From assembly GCF_900110205.1 (NCBI RefSeq), contig NZ_FOCV01000011.1, positions 1-64,000 of the forward strand: a stretch of 64,000 nucleotides of DNA. The letters run 5' to 3'. The number at the start of each line of letters is the position of its first letter. Within the stretch, counting starts at the first letter, position 1. This document shows positions 44,773 to 54,017 of this stretch, one piece after another. The notes under the pieces were generated by a model. That model had not been told where the DNA came from, did not search any database, and was given only the letters and a program-made list of their open reading frames with translations. This stretch comes from Rhizobium tibeticum (lineage in GTDB: Bacteria > Pseudomonadota > Alphaproteobacteria > Rhizobiales > Rhizobiaceae). The translations under genes and the position numbers were made by a program.

Positions 44773-45693
44773 TTAGCGCTCCGGCACGAACGGTTTTCCC
44801 AGCGACGCGGGCGTGTTGATCAACGTCGTGCGCCGATTATGAGAAATGATGACAAGAACCACAATAGTGGCTGCATAGGGCAGCATTGACAGGAACTGAG
44901 CCGGGATACCGACGCCGAAAGCCTGGGCGTGAAGCTGCAGGATCGTCACAGCGCCAAACAGATAGCCGCCGGCAAAAACCCGCCATGGACGCCAGGATGC
45001 GAAGACGACGAGTGCAAGCGTGATCCAACCGCGGCCGGAAGACATGTTCTCCACCCATTGCGGCGTATAGACGAGAGAAAGCTGCGCTCCCGCTAGTCCC
45101 GCGCAGGCGCCACCGAACATGACCGCGAGGTAGCGTGTACGGATAACACTGATGCCGAGAGCATGGGCCGACCCGTGACTATCGCCGATTGCGCGCAGCT
45201 TCAGGCCGGTGCGGCTGCGGAACAGGAACCAGCTCACGCCAAACAGCAATGCGAGCGACAGATAAAAGGTCAGGTCCTGACGGAACAGCACAGATCCGAT
45301 GAGCGGAATGTCGGAAAGGTAAGGGACGACGATTGGCGCTAGGCGAACGCCAGGTACGCTCACATAGCCCTCACCCAGCATTCCCGAAACGCCAAGTCCG
45401 AGGATGGTTAGTGCCAAGCCGGTTGCGACTTGGTTGGCAACCAGCGTCAGAGTGAGAAAGCCGAAGAGCAGCGAGAACAGCGCGCCGGCGACAATGCCGC
45501 CCAGCAGCCCGATATAGGGAGAGCCGGTCATTTGCGCGCTCGCGAAGGCTGCAACGGCCCCCATGATCATCATGCCTTCGACGCCGAGATTGAGAACGCC
45601 GGACCGCTCGGCGACGAGTTCGCCAAGCGCGGCAATGACCAGCGGCGTCGACGCAGTAATGACGGTCAGCAGAATCGCTTCGAAGATGCTCAT
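44773..45693 (-). CDS. Nucleoside ABC transporter permease (second)
   Basis: The 306-residue membrane protein has the BPD_transp_2 pattern of nucleoside importers (LGELVAERSGVLNLGVEGMM, LALTILGLGVSGMLGEGYVS, LRAIGDSHGSAHALGISVIR). Together with the upstream permease it forms the channel. Its start overlaps that gene's stop by four bases. It resembles YufQ/NupQ proteins, which work with BMP-type binding proteins. Confidence 0.9.
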   Translation of the reverse strand: MSIFEAILLTVITASTPLVIAALGELVAERSGVLNLGVEGMMIMGAVAAFASAQMTGSPYIGLLGGIVAGALFSLLFGFLTLTLVANQVATGLALTILGLGVSGMLGEGYVSVPGVRLAPIVVPYLSDIPLIGSVLFRQDLTFYLSLALLFGVSWFLFRSRTGLKLRAIGDSHGSAHALGISVIRTRYLAVMFGGACAGLAGAQLSLVYTPQWVENMSSGRGWITLALVVFASWRPWRVFAGGYLFGAVTILQLHAQAFGVGIPAQFLSMLPYAATIVVLVIISHNRRTTLINTPASLGKPFVPER

Positions 45694-46775
45694 GCGACGC
45701 CTCCCCGGACCCGCGACCAGATGATGCGGATCTTGTAATAGATGAGGGTGTCACACGAGAGCACGAAGAAGAGCAGCAATCCCTGGAAGACGCGGGTCAC
45801 CTTATCGGACACGCCGAGCGACAGCTGCGCAGCCTCGCCGCCGAGGTAGGTCAGCGCGAGCACAAGGCCGGATGCGACGATACCGAGTGGATTCAGCCGT
45901 CCGAGAAACGCGACGATGATCGCCGTGAAACCATAGCCGGGAGAAATCGCAGGCTGCAGATGTCCGATCGATCCGGAGACTTCCGAAATGCCGGCAAGTC
46001 CGGCAAGCGCCCCCGAAAATAGAAAGCTGAACCAGATCATCTTCTTCGACGAAAAACCGGCGAAGCGTCCTGCCCGTTCGGACTGTCCGAGAACGACGAT
46101 CTCAAACCCTCTCAGCGTGTACTTGAGCATGAACCAAACGAGAAGCGCAGCGACAATCGCAAAAACGAAGGCCCAATGGGCGCGGCCGGATTCTTCCCAG
46201 ATCGCCGGCAGCGTAGCTTCCGGCGGAAACGGCACGCTTTCTGGAAAGTTGAAGCCCTGAGGATTGCGCCAGGCGCCGCGGATCAGCCAATCGAGGAAGA
46301 GCTGTGCGATATAGACGAGCATCAGGCTCGTCAGTATTTCGTTGGTATTGAAATGCGCCTTCAGCAGCGCTGGAATGGCCGCAAACAAAGCGCCGCCGGT
46401 CGCGCCCATGATGAGCATCAAGGGCAGCACCATCGGCGAATGCCACTCCGTGAACAGGATCGGCAGAATGGAGCCCGTGATCGCACCGATCGTAAACTGT
46501 CCCTCGGCGCCGATATTCCAGTTGTTGGAGCGATAGCAGACGGCCAGCCCGACGCCAATCATGATCAGCGGCGCTGCCTTCACCGCAAGTTCGTGCAGCG
46601 ACCAGACTTCCAGCAACGGCTCAAGGAAAAACGCGTCCAGTGCCTCGATCGGGTCCTTGCCTAGAATGGCAAACATGATCGCCCCGGCGAGCAGCGTCAG
46701 CAGCAATGCCAGCAAAGGCGACACCAAGCCATAGAGCTTCGATGCTTGCGGCCGCTTTTCGAGTTCAATGCGCAT
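45690..46775 (-). CDS. Nucleoside ABC transporter permease (first)
   Basis: The 361-residue permease has the YufP/NupP pattern (SLHELAVKAAPLIMIGVGLA, VCYRSNNWNIGAEGQFTIGA, EIVVLGQSERAGRFAGFSSK, GYGFTAIIVAFLGRLNPLGI). Its reading frame overlaps the ATPase gene upstream by 11 bases and the next permease by four, showing tight translational coupling. It forms half of the channel of the BMP-dependent importer. Confidence 0.9.
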   Translation of the reverse strand: MRIELEKRPQASKLYGLVSPLLALLLTLLAGAIMFAILGKDPIEALDAFFLEPLLEVWSLHELAVKAAPLIMIGVGLAVCYRSNNWNIGAEGQFTIGAITGSILPILFTEWHSPMVLPLMLIMGATGGALFAAIPALLKAHFNTNEILTSLMLVYIAQLFLDWLIRGAWRNPQGFNFPESVPFPPEATLPAIWEESGRAHWAFVFAIVAALLVWFMLKYTLRGFEIVVLGQSERAGRFAGFSSKKMIWFSFLFSGALAGLAGISEVSGSIGHLQPAISPGYGFTAIIVAFLGRLNPLGIVASGLVLALTYLGGEAAQLSLGVSDKVTRVFQGLLLFFVLSCDTLIYYKIRIIWSRVRGGVA

Positions 46776-48339
46776 TGGCGGTCTCCGACGCGGTCTTGCT
46801 TTCGTGCAGACCGCCCATCAAAAGACCAATCTTCTCACGTGACAGTTCTCCCGCCGGGAAAGGTTGCGAAAGCCGCCCCTCGGAAATCACGGCAATCTCC
46901 GTTGCGACTTCGAATATTTCGTCAAGGTCCTGGCTGATGACGACGACTGCCGAGCCGTTGCGCGCCAGATCGACTAGTGCCTGACGAATGCGGCTCGCCG
47001 CTCCCGCGTCGACGCCCCATGTCGGTTGATTGACGACGAGAACCGCTGGTTGCCGGTCAAGCTCGCGGCCAACGATGAACTTCTGCAGGTTTCCCCCTGA
47101 AAGCGAGGCTGCCGCCGGGTCCTCGCCGCTCTTGCGCACATCCATCGCGTCGGTGATCCGCTTGGTCGCGGTCATGACCGCGCCGCGGCGGATCACCTTG
47201 AGAAAAGCGCCGCCAAGAAAGGCTCTGCGGTCGGATTGGCTGCGTGCCAGCACGAGATTGTCGGAGAGCTTCATGGCTGAGACGGCCGCGTGGCCGTGGC
47301 GCTCTTCCGGCACAAAGCCGGCGCCAAGTAGGCGCCGAGCTGTGATGCCCTGGGTACCGACGGCTTTCTTGCGGATCGTAATCGCGTCCGGCGAACTCAC
47401 TGGATATTCTCCCGAAAGAGCGTCGAAGAGTTCGCCCTGTCCATTGCCGGCAACACCCGCGATCGCCAGGATCTCGCCGGAACGGACGGCCAGAGACACC
47501 TCCCTGAGTGGCATTGCAAAGGGAGTGCGTGCGGCAACGGAAAGATTGGTGACCGAAAGTTGCACATCGCCCTTGTTGCCGCGGTCGGGATGCGTAACCG
47601 TCGCGACGTCGCTGCCAACCATCATGCGCGCAAGAGAAGCCGGCGTCTCCTGACGCGGATCGCAGGCGCCCGTGACCCTGCCGTTGCGCAGCACAGTCGC
47701 GCGATCACAGATGCGCTGCACCTCCTCCAGCCGATGGCTGATGTAGAGGACCGATTTGCCCTCCGCCTTCAGCTTGAAAAGTGTTTCGAAAAGTCTGTCG
47801 GCCTCCTGCGGCGTCAGCACCGAAGTCGGCTCGTCGAGGATGATGAGCTTGGGATTTTGCAGCAGCGCGCGCACAATCTCGATGCGCTGGCGTTCGCCGA
47901 CGGAAAGATCAGCGACGTGGACATGGGGGTCGAGCGGCAGGCCATAGGCGCGCGAGAGCGCCCTTGCCTCTTCCGCGATCCTGCCGATCGGAATGCTGTC
48001 ATCGAGCGAAAGCGCGATGTTTTCAGCGACCGTCAACGCCTCGAAGAGCGAGAAATGCTGAAAGACCATGCCGATGCCGAGCTTGCGGGCGTCGCCTGGC
48101 GAACCGATCGAAACCGGTTGGCCTTCCCACAGGATGTTGCCCTCGGTCGGCTCGAGCACGCCGAACAGCATCTTGACGAGCGTCGATTTGCCGGCGCCGT
48201 TTTCACCAAGGAGAGCATGGATTTCGCCGGGGGCAATATCGAGGTCGATGTGGTCGCAGGCAGCAAAGCTGCCGAAGAGTTTCGTCAGTTGCTGGACCGA
48301 CAGTAACGCACCGGAACCCGGCACATCAGATAACGACAC
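46765..48339 (-). CDS. Nucleoside ABC transporter ATP-binding protein
   Basis: The 524-residue protein has two ABC domains. The first has GENGAGKSTLVKMLFG, signature LSVGERQRIEIVRALL and LIILDEPTSVLTPQEADRLF. The second has a reduced Walker A (GVAGNGQGELFDALSG), LSGGNLQKFIVGREL and a modified Walker B (VLVVNQPTWGVDAGA, with Asn-Gln where Asp-Glu is expected), which is normal for the YufO/NupO branch. Start is GTG 48339, with GAGGGGAA before it. It is the first gene of the four-gene nucleoside operon. Confidence 0.9.
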   Translation of the reverse strand: MSLSDVPGSGALLSVQQLTKLFGSFAACDHIDLDIAPGEIHALLGENGAGKSTLVKMLFGVLEPTEGNILWEGQPVSIGSPGDARKLGIGMVFQHFSLFEALTVAENIALSLDDSIPIGRIAEEARALSRAYGLPLDPHVHVADLSVGERQRIEIVRALLQNPKLIILDEPTSVLTPQEADRLFETLFKLKAEGKSVLYISHRLEEVQRICDRATVLRNGRVTGACDPRQETPASLARMMVGSDVATVTHPDRGNKGDVQLSVTNLSVAARTPFAMPLREVSLAVRSGEILAIAGVAGNGQGELFDALSGEYPVSSPDAITIRKKAVGTQGITARRLLGAGFVPEERHGHAAVSAMKLSDNLVLARSQSDRRAFLGGAFLKVIRRGAVMTATKRITDAMDVRKSGEDPAAASLSGGNLQKFIVGRELDRQPAVLVVNQPTWGVDAGAASRIRQALVDLARNGSAVVVISQDLDEIFEVATEIAVISEGRLSQPFPAGELSREKIGLLMGGLHESKTASETANAH

Positions 48340-48381
48340 GTTCCCCTCATTTCTCTCTGCCGACCGTGCCCGTTCGGGTCA

Positions 48382-49362
48382 TTATGGGATCAGCAGCGTA
48401 GTTCCGGTAGTTTTTCTGGATTCCAGATCCATGTGAGCCCGCCCGACGTCACGCAATGGATAGGTTTGGTTGATACTGATACGCACTTTGTTGCTCAAAA
48501 CAACATCAAATAACGCGTTTGCACAATTGGTTAGCTCTTCGTGTGTGGCGATGTATGTGAAAAGTGTGGGCCGCGTTGCAAACAGCGATCCTTTCTGTGC
48601 GAGCATGGCGAGCGTGAAGTTCTCGATCGGCCCCGAGGACTGGCCGAATGAGACGAACATACCGAGCCGTCTCAGGCAATCCAGCGATTGCGGAAACGTG
48701 TCGCGGCCGATCGAGTCATAGACGACGTGGACGCCAGCGCCACCGGTGATTTCGCGCACACGCTCTGCGAAATTCTCGGTATTGTAGTTGATGACGTGAT
48801 CGTAGCCATGCTCGAGTGCAAAACGCACCTTGCTGTCCGACCCCGCGGTGCCGATCACGGTTGCGCCGAGCGCTTTGGCCCATTGGCCGGCAATGAGACC
48901 GACGCCGCCGGCTGCCGCGTGGAATAGAACCGCGGTACCCGGTCCAACCTTGTACGTCCGGTTGAGCAGATATTGCGCGGTCATCCCCTTCAGCATCATC
49001 GAGGCTGCAGTTTCTAGGGGAATTCCATCCGGAACCTTGACGAGGTGCTTCGTTTCGATGTTTCGCTCGACGCTGTAAGCGCCGTCCGAGCCCGCATAGG
49101 CGACGCGATCGCCAATCTTGAAATCTTCAACGCCAGGTCCGACCGCGGTTACGGTGCCGGCCGCTTCCTTGCCCGTCACGAAAGGCAGATGCGGCGCCTT
49201 GTAGAGGCCTGTCCGGAAGTAGATATCAATGAAATTGAGACCGATGGCAGCGTGTTTGATCTGCACTTCTCCTGCACCGGGTGGCGGCAGGTTGATATCG
49301 ATGTGTTCGAGAACTTCGGGTCCGCCGGTCATGCGGAATGAGACCGCCTGCGTCTTTGCCAT
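48382..49362 (-). CDS. qor: NADPH:quinone oxidoreductase, zinc-free MDR family
   Basis: The 326-residue protein matches quinone oxidoreductases of the medium-chain reductase superfamily without catalytic zinc: LPPPGAGEVQIKHAAIGLNF, IDIYFRTGLYK, VTGKEAAGTVTAVGPGVEDF, and the Rossmann motif VLFHAAAGGVGLIAGQWAKA, with GYDHVINYNTENFAE after it. It reduces quinones or related enones with NADPH. It starts nine bases after the pcs stop, so the two form an operon, a pairing whose logic is not obvious. Confidence 0.92.
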   Translation of the reverse strand: MAKTQAVSFRMTGGPEVLEHIDINLPPPGAGEVQIKHAAIGLNFIDIYFRTGLYKAPHLPFVTGKEAAGTVTAVGPGVEDFKIGDRVAYAGSDGAYSVERNIETKHLVKVPDGIPLETAASMMLKGMTAQYLLNRTYKVGPGTAVLFHAAAGGVGLIAGQWAKALGATVIGTAGSDSKVRFALEHGYDHVINYNTENFAERVREITGGAGVHVVYDSIGRDTFPQSLDCLRRLGMFVSFGQSSGPIENFTLAMLAQKGSLFATRPTLFTYIATHEELTNCANALFDVVLSNKVRISINQTYPLRDVGRAHMDLESRKTTGTTLLIP

Positions 49363-49371
49363 CGCCTTCTC

Positions 49372-50100
49372 CTAATCGCGGCGCCCAAGCGCCGGGAAGA
49401 ACTGCAGCACGGCGCCGATGCAGTAGAGGTAGATACCGCTGAGGATAAAGAGGACAAGCGCCCATTGCGGGACGGCGAAATGCATCAGAAGCGCATACAT
49501 TGCGAGCGCCGACCATACGAAGAAGACGCCGAGGTTGAGCGGCCGCAGACGCTCGACCCGGACGGGGTGGAGAAAATTGATCGGAAGGAAGGTGAGGATG
49601 ACGGAAACGATGACGACGGCAAGTGCTGTGATCGCGCTGGCATCGATCACGAAAAGCGTAAAGACGATCATGTTCCAGACCACCGGGAAGCCCGAGAAGA
49701 AGTACTCGTCAGTCTTCATGCCGGTATCAGCGTAGTAGATTGCGCTTGATACGACGATCATGCCTGCCGCCACGAAGGACCATGGTTCGCCGATCATGCC
49801 GCTCTGATAGAGCGCAAAGGCTGGCAGTAGGACATAGGTCACATAGTCTATGATATTGTCGAGTGTATCGCCCGACCAGTTTGGCAGCACTTCCTTGACA
49901 CTGACCTTGCGGGCGATCGGTCCATCAATGCCGTCAACGAGAAGTGCAAGGCCGAGCCACCAGAACATGTCGATGAAACGATGTTCGGCAGCAGCGACCA
50001 CGCCGAGAAACGCTAGGAAGGAGCCGGACGCCGTCAGAATATGGACCGAAAATGCGCGCATCTCTGCGTAAGGTACGCGCTTGTAATTGAAAATCTTCAT
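49372..50100 (-). CDS. pcs: Phosphatidylcholine synthase
   Basis: The 242-residue inner-membrane enzyme condenses CDP-diacylglycerol with choline to make phosphatidylcholine, a pathway typical of rhizobia and other host-associated alphaproteobacteria. The CDP-alcohol phosphotransferase motif is complete: DGIDGPIARKVSVKE, then GDTLDNIIDY with the third and fourth Asp. About seven membrane helices surround it. In Sinorhizobium and Rhizobium phosphatidylcholine is needed for symbiosis. It is followed by qor and is divergent from fpr. Confidence 0.95.
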   Translation of the reverse strand: MKIFNYKRVPYAEMRAFSVHILTASGSFLAFLGVVAAAEHRFIDMFWWLGLALLVDGIDGPIARKVSVKEVLPNWSGDTLDNIIDYVTYVLLPAFALYQSGMIGEPWSFVAAGMIVVSSAIYYADTGMKTDEYFFSGFPVVWNMIVFTLFVIDASAITALAVVIVSVILTFLPINFLHPVRVERLRPLNLGVFFVWSALAMYALLMHFAVPQWALVLFILSGIYLYCIGAVLQFFPALGRRD

Positions 50101-50346
50101 GTTTCCCCGAGCAGCCTATGGCGTCCACGCCCGGCAGGCGCGGTTTTTGCCTAATATGCATCCTTTGCTTCGCTTCGCCAGCGCAAAAGCTACGAAGCGT
50201 CGCAAGGCGCCGGAATCCTGATGATGACACGCATATTTCGTGCAAGTTGCTTGAGAAAGAATGGAATACCTTTAATCGCAGCACTATTTGTAATATCTCG
50301 CTGGCATCGAAAACATTGTGCGACGAATACGGGACCCGATACCGAA

Positions 50347-51159
50347 ATGAACGCCCCTGCAAAGACCGAAGACTTCACCTCCCCGATTCCGGCTGGAGTC
50401 TATGCCGAGACCGTCCTTAGCGTGACGCATTATACGGATCGCTTGTTCCGGTTCACGATGACGCGCCCGCAGGGTTTCCGTTTCCGGTCCGGCGAATTCG
50501 CGATGATCGGCCTTATGGTCGAAGGCAAGCCCATTTTCCGCGCCTATTCGATCGCTAGCCCCGCCTGGGCTGAAGAGCTCGAATTCTTCTCGATCAAGGT
50601 GCCGGACGGCCCGCTGACCTCGCATCTGCAGGCGATCAAGCCGGGCGACCAGGTCCTGATGCGCAAGAAGCCCACGGGCACACTGGTGCTCGACGCGCTC
50701 ACACCCGGCCGTCGCCTCTATATGTTCTCGACCGGAACCGGAATCGCGCCCTTCGCGAGCCTGATCCGCGATCCCGAAACCTATGAGAAGTATGAGGAAA
50801 TCATCCTCACCCATACGACCCGCGACGTTGCGGAGCTGAAGTACGGCTTCGATCTCGTCGAGGAGATCAAGAGCGACAATCTTCTGCAGGAAGTCGTCGG
50901 CGACAAGCTCCGCCACTATGCGACGGTCACCCGCGAGGATTTCGATTATCGCGGCCGCATCACCGATCTAATTGCGTCAGGCAAGCTTTTCACGGATCTC
51001 GGTGTTCCGCCGCTCGATCCGTCAATCGATCGCGGCATGATTTGCGGTTCCTCTGCAATGCTGAAGGACACCAAGGATCTGCTGGAAAAGGCCGGCCTCA
51101 ACGAGGGCGCAAACAGCAAGCCGGCGGAGTTCGTCATCGAACGTGCATTTGTCGGTTAA
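50347..51159 (+). CDS. fpr: Ferredoxin-NADP+ reductase
   Basis: The 270-residue flavoprotein transfers electrons between NADPH and ferredoxin or flavodoxin. The FAD-binding motif RAYSIASPAW (RxYS), the NADP-binding stretch YMFSTGTGIAPFASLIRDPE, ILTHTTRDVAELKYG and the C-terminal CGSSAMLKDTKDLLEKAGLN are all present, as in bacterial type FprA. ATG 50347 gives the family N-terminus; the frame upstream to 50221 carries no homology. The protein ends FVIERAFVG; the last residues of this class contact the nicotinamide. It is divergent from pcs and may help resist oxidative stress. Confidence 0.94.
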   Translation: MNAPAKTEDFTSPIPAGVYAETVLSVTHYTDRLFRFTMTRPQGFRFRSGEFAMIGLMVEGKPIFRAYSIASPAWAEELEFFSIKVPDGPLTSHLQAIKPGDQVLMRKKPTGTLVLDALTPGRRLYMFSTGTGIAPFASLIRDPETYEKYEEIILTHTTRDVAELKYGFDLVEEIKSDNLLQEVVGDKLRHYATVTREDFDYRGRITDLIASGKLFTDLGVPPLDPSIDRGMICGSSAMLKDTKDLLEKAGLNEGANSKPAEFVIERAFVG

Positions 51160-51207
51160 AGCCCCGCCACGACGCGCTTAATTTACGGCCCCTCATCCGG
51201 GCCGTTT

Positions 51208-51825
51208 TCAATTATGGCTGCTGAGATACTTGATCAGTGCGCTCATCGCTTGGCCGGCGCCCTTTGACTTGCCCTGCTGGATGGCCCGCATGACTGCCAT
51301 GTGCAGCGAGATGGATTGATCCATTCTGCCGGGATTGGTGGACGCCGACCAGAGCCGACGCGAATGGGTCTGAACCGGTCCAAGGGCTGACGTGATGAAG
51401 GCGTTGGGGCAGGCTTCTTCGAGAATTTCGTCAAAGGCCTTGTCCGCGGCGAAGAATGCCGCCAGGTCGCCGGTCGCGGCGCAAACTTCCATCGCCTGAG
51501 CGCATTCGCCCAGCTCTTTGCGCTGCTCTGATGTGGCAAAGTCGGCAGCCAGTGCGGCCGCGATCGGCTCGAGCTCTCGGCGAACCTGCATCACATTCTC
51601 ATGGTCAGTCGGCTTGATCTCGGCCACCTGCAACCCGACACGCGGCTTCACCACGATCAGCCCCTGCCATGCCAGCTTCTGGATTGCCTCGCGTACCGGC
51701 GTACGCCCGTGCCCCGCAAGGTCGATCAGGTGCTTCTCGGTGACCAAGGCGCCCGGCTGCAACGTCAGCGTCACGATCGCATGTTCCAGGGTGAGATAGG
51801 CAAGGTGACTAAGTGAATTCTGCAT
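51208..51825 (-). CDS. GntR-family transcriptional regulator (FCD type)
   Basis: The roughly 205-residue protein has a winged helix (LTLEHAIVTLTLQPGALVTE, HLIDLAGHGRTPVREAIQKL, AWQGLIVVKPRVGLQVAEIK) and an FCD effector domain (VRRELEPIAAALAADFATSE, FFAADKAFDEILEEACPN, ISLHMAVMRAI). ATG 51825 is preferred because family sequence begins at once; an extension to a TTG at 51912 adds unrelated residues. A palindrome TGATATATCA lies at 51884-51893, about 60 bases upstream, and may be an autoregulatory site. It converges with fpr; its target is not evident from neighbours. Confidence 0.82.
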   Translation of the reverse strand: MQNSLSHLAYLTLEHAIVTLTLQPGALVTEKHLIDLAGHGRTPVREAIQKLAWQGLIVVKPRVGLQVAEIKPTDHENVMQVRRELEPIAAALAADFATSEQRKELGECAQAMEVCAATGDLAAFFAADKAFDEILEEACPNAFITSALGPVQTHSRRLWSASTNPGRMDQSISLHMAVMRAIQQGKSKGAGQAMSALIKYLSSHN

Positions 51826-52090
51826 TCGCGGATCCGTGGCTTCGGAAAATGTCGGCGGGTCGCGAAGGCGACTGTAAAGTCGATGATATATCAGTGTGCT
51901 CTCGTACGGCAAGCTGGCGCCGAGAGTGGATCATTCGAGGGCGATGGTTCTCCCGCTCAGGGCGTTCCAATCCTTCAGAAACGGCAAACGGAAATGGGTT
52001 GGCTGCGCAGGAGCGGTCAGGCAAGAACGCTCCTGTCCTACGATGCTCTTAGGTTCGTTAACTGTCGGGAGCCTAGCCGCGAGCGGCTGC

Positions 52091-53299
52091 TCACTCGTGT
52101 CTCAGAGCCTCGATCGGGTTGAGTTGTGCCGCACGGCGTGCGGGGAAATAGCCGAAGACCATCCCGATTGCGGCAGAGAACGCGAACGCCACCGCGATCA
52201 TCATGGGGCTGACCACGAAAGGCACATTGAGGACGGTCACTGCCCCATAGCCGAGGCCGACCCCCAACAGGATCCCGGCCACGCCACCGAATACCGATAG
52301 TGCCACCGCCTCGACAAGGAACTGAAGCAGCACCTGGTTTTCTAGCGCGCCGATCGCCAGGCGTATGCCGATCTCCCGGGTGCGCTCCGTCACTGACACC
52401 AGCATGATGTTCATGATCCCGATCCCGCCGACGAGCAGGCTGATCGCGGCGACCGCTCCCAGCAGGCTGGTCAGCAGCGTGGTGGTGCCCGTCATCGCTT
52501 CGGCAATCTGCGTCATGTCATTGACGCTGAAGTCATCTTCGCGGCCGGGGATGATCTTGCGCCGCTCACGGAGCAGGTTTTCGGTTTCGTCCTGAACTTT
52601 GGTCGTAGAGACACCGTCGCGCGCCGAAATCACGATCATCTGGACATTGGCGTTCGCTTTGCCGCCGACCCGGCGCTGATAAACCTTGACGGGCATGATG
52701 ATGACGTCGTCCTGATCGTTGCCCATGCCCGACTGGCCGCGCTTGGCAAGGACGCCGATGACGCTACACGAAACCTTGCCGACACGAATCTGCTGGCCGG
52801 TGGGGTCTGCGCCGCCGAAGAGCCGCGAACGCACGGTCTCGCCGAGGATGCAGCGCGGGCGCCCACGTTCCTCTGCCGCGTCGAAGATGCGACCGATTGC
52901 CATGTCCCAGTCCTGGGCGATGAAATAGTCGTTGGTCGTCCCCATCACGGTCGTCGAATGGCTCTGCCCGCCGTAGATGGCCGTTGCTGTCGTTTGATTG
53001 AGCGGCGCAGTGGCACGCAGGCCGTTAACCTGATCGCGGATGGCGTCGACGTCCTTGATCGTAAAGCGGCGGGCCTCCGAACTCGCACGGCCGGGGCCAA
53101 ACTGACCCGGACGTGCAAATAGCATGTTGGTGCCGAGCCGTGAAAGCTCTGCCGAGACCTGGGCGGTCGTGCCGTTGCCGATCGTTACCAACGCGATGAC
53201 GGCCGCGACGCCGATGACGACGCCGAGCACCGTGAGGAACGACCGGAGCATGTTTCGGCTGATTGCGCGCAGCGCAAGTTTCAGCGTCTCAAAGAACAT
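52091..53299 (-). CDS. MacB-like ABC transporter permease
   Basis: The 402-residue protein has an N-terminal membrane helix (MLRSFLTVLGVVIGVAAVIA), a large periplasmic MacB_PCD domain, and three C-terminal helices with the FtsX motif (LLVGGIGIMNIMLVSVTERT, REIGIRLAIGA). This is the type VII mechanotransmission architecture, without a fused ATPase. The ATPase is encoded just upstream and overlaps by 11 bases. Together with the periplasmic adaptor gene it should export a compound or protein from the periplasm through a TolC-like channel encoded elsewhere. Confidence 0.9.
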   Translation of the reverse strand: MFFETLKLALRAISRNMLRSFLTVLGVVIGVAAVIALVTIGNGTTAQVSAELSRLGTNMLFARPGQFGPGRASSEARRFTIKDVDAIRDQVNGLRATAPLNQTTATAIYGGQSHSTTVMGTTNDYFIAQDWDMAIGRIFDAAEERGRPRCILGETVRSRLFGGADPTGQQIRVGKVSCSVIGVLAKRGQSGMGNDQDDVIIMPVKVYQRRVGGKANANVQMIVISARDGVSTTKVQDETENLLRERRKIIPGREDDFSVNDMTQIAEAMTGTTTLLTSLLGAVAAISLLVGGIGIMNIMLVSVTERTREIGIRLAIGALENQVLLQFLVEAVALSVFGGVAGILLGVGLGYGAVTVLNVPFVVSPMMIAVAFAFSAAIGMVFGYFPARRAAQLNPIEALRHE

Positions 53300-54005
53300 G
53301 GTCCGCCCTCCCGCGATGCTCGACTTCCGTCTCGAGCCTGCCGTCGATAAAGCGCAGCAGGCGCTGGGCGTAGGCAGCAATATCAGGCTCGTGCGTGACC
53401 ATGACGATCGTAATGCCCTGTTCGCGATTCAATCGCGTCATCAAGTCCATGATCTCAACGCTGGTCTTGGTATCGAGATTGCCGGTTGGTTCGTCCGCCA
53501 GAAGTAGCGAGGGTTCCGTCACAATCGCCCGGGCAATGGCGACGCGTTGCTGCTGGCCGCCGGAGAGCTCCTGCGTCTTGTGATGCTCGCGCCCTGAAAG
53601 ACCCACAAGTCCGAGCGCCTCCTTGGCTTTGCGGTGACGCTCGCTCGCATGCATGCCGCGGTAGATCAGCGGCAGCTCGACATTTTCCAAAGCCGAGGTG
53701 CGCGACAGCAGGTTGAACCCCTGGAACACGAAGCCGAGCATATGGCGGCGCAGCAAGGTCAGTTGGCTGCGGTCGAAGCCCTGTGTCGACACGCCTTGGA
53801 AACTGTAATCGCCGGCGCTCGGCACATCAAGACAGCCAAGAATGTTCATCGCCGTCGATTTGCCCGAGCCGGAGGGTCCCATGATGGCGACGAATTCATG
53901 CTCCCGGATCGCCAGATCAACCCGATCGAGGGCGCGGATTGCCGCCTCCCCCTGACCGTAGATCTTGGAGACCTGCTTGAATTCGATGAGTGGCGGGCTC
54001 GTCAT
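53289..54005 (-). CDS. MacB-like ABC transporter ATP-binding protein
   Basis: The 238-residue ATPase shows Walker [20 protein letters not shown], the Q-loop FVFQGFNLL, signature [17 protein letters not shown] and Walker [12 protein letters not shown] with the switch His in [12 protein letters not shown]. It is the LolD/MacB-ATPase type. It lies 12 bases after the adaptor gene and overlaps the permease gene, forming a three-gene export operon. Confidence 0.93.
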   Translation of the reverse strand: MTSPPLIEFKQVSKIYGQGEAAIRALDRVDLAIREHEFVAIMGPSGSGKSTAMNILGCLDVPSAGDYSFQGVSTQGFDRSQLTLLRRHMLGFVFQGFNLLSRTSALENVELPLIYRGMHASERHRKAKEALGLVGLSGREHHKTQELSGGQQQRVAIARAIVTEPSLLLADEPTGNLDTKTSVEIMDLMTRLNREQGITIVMVTHEPDIAAYAQRLLRFIDGRLETEVEHRGRADHVL

Positions 54006-54017
54006 CTTGAGCCTCGC

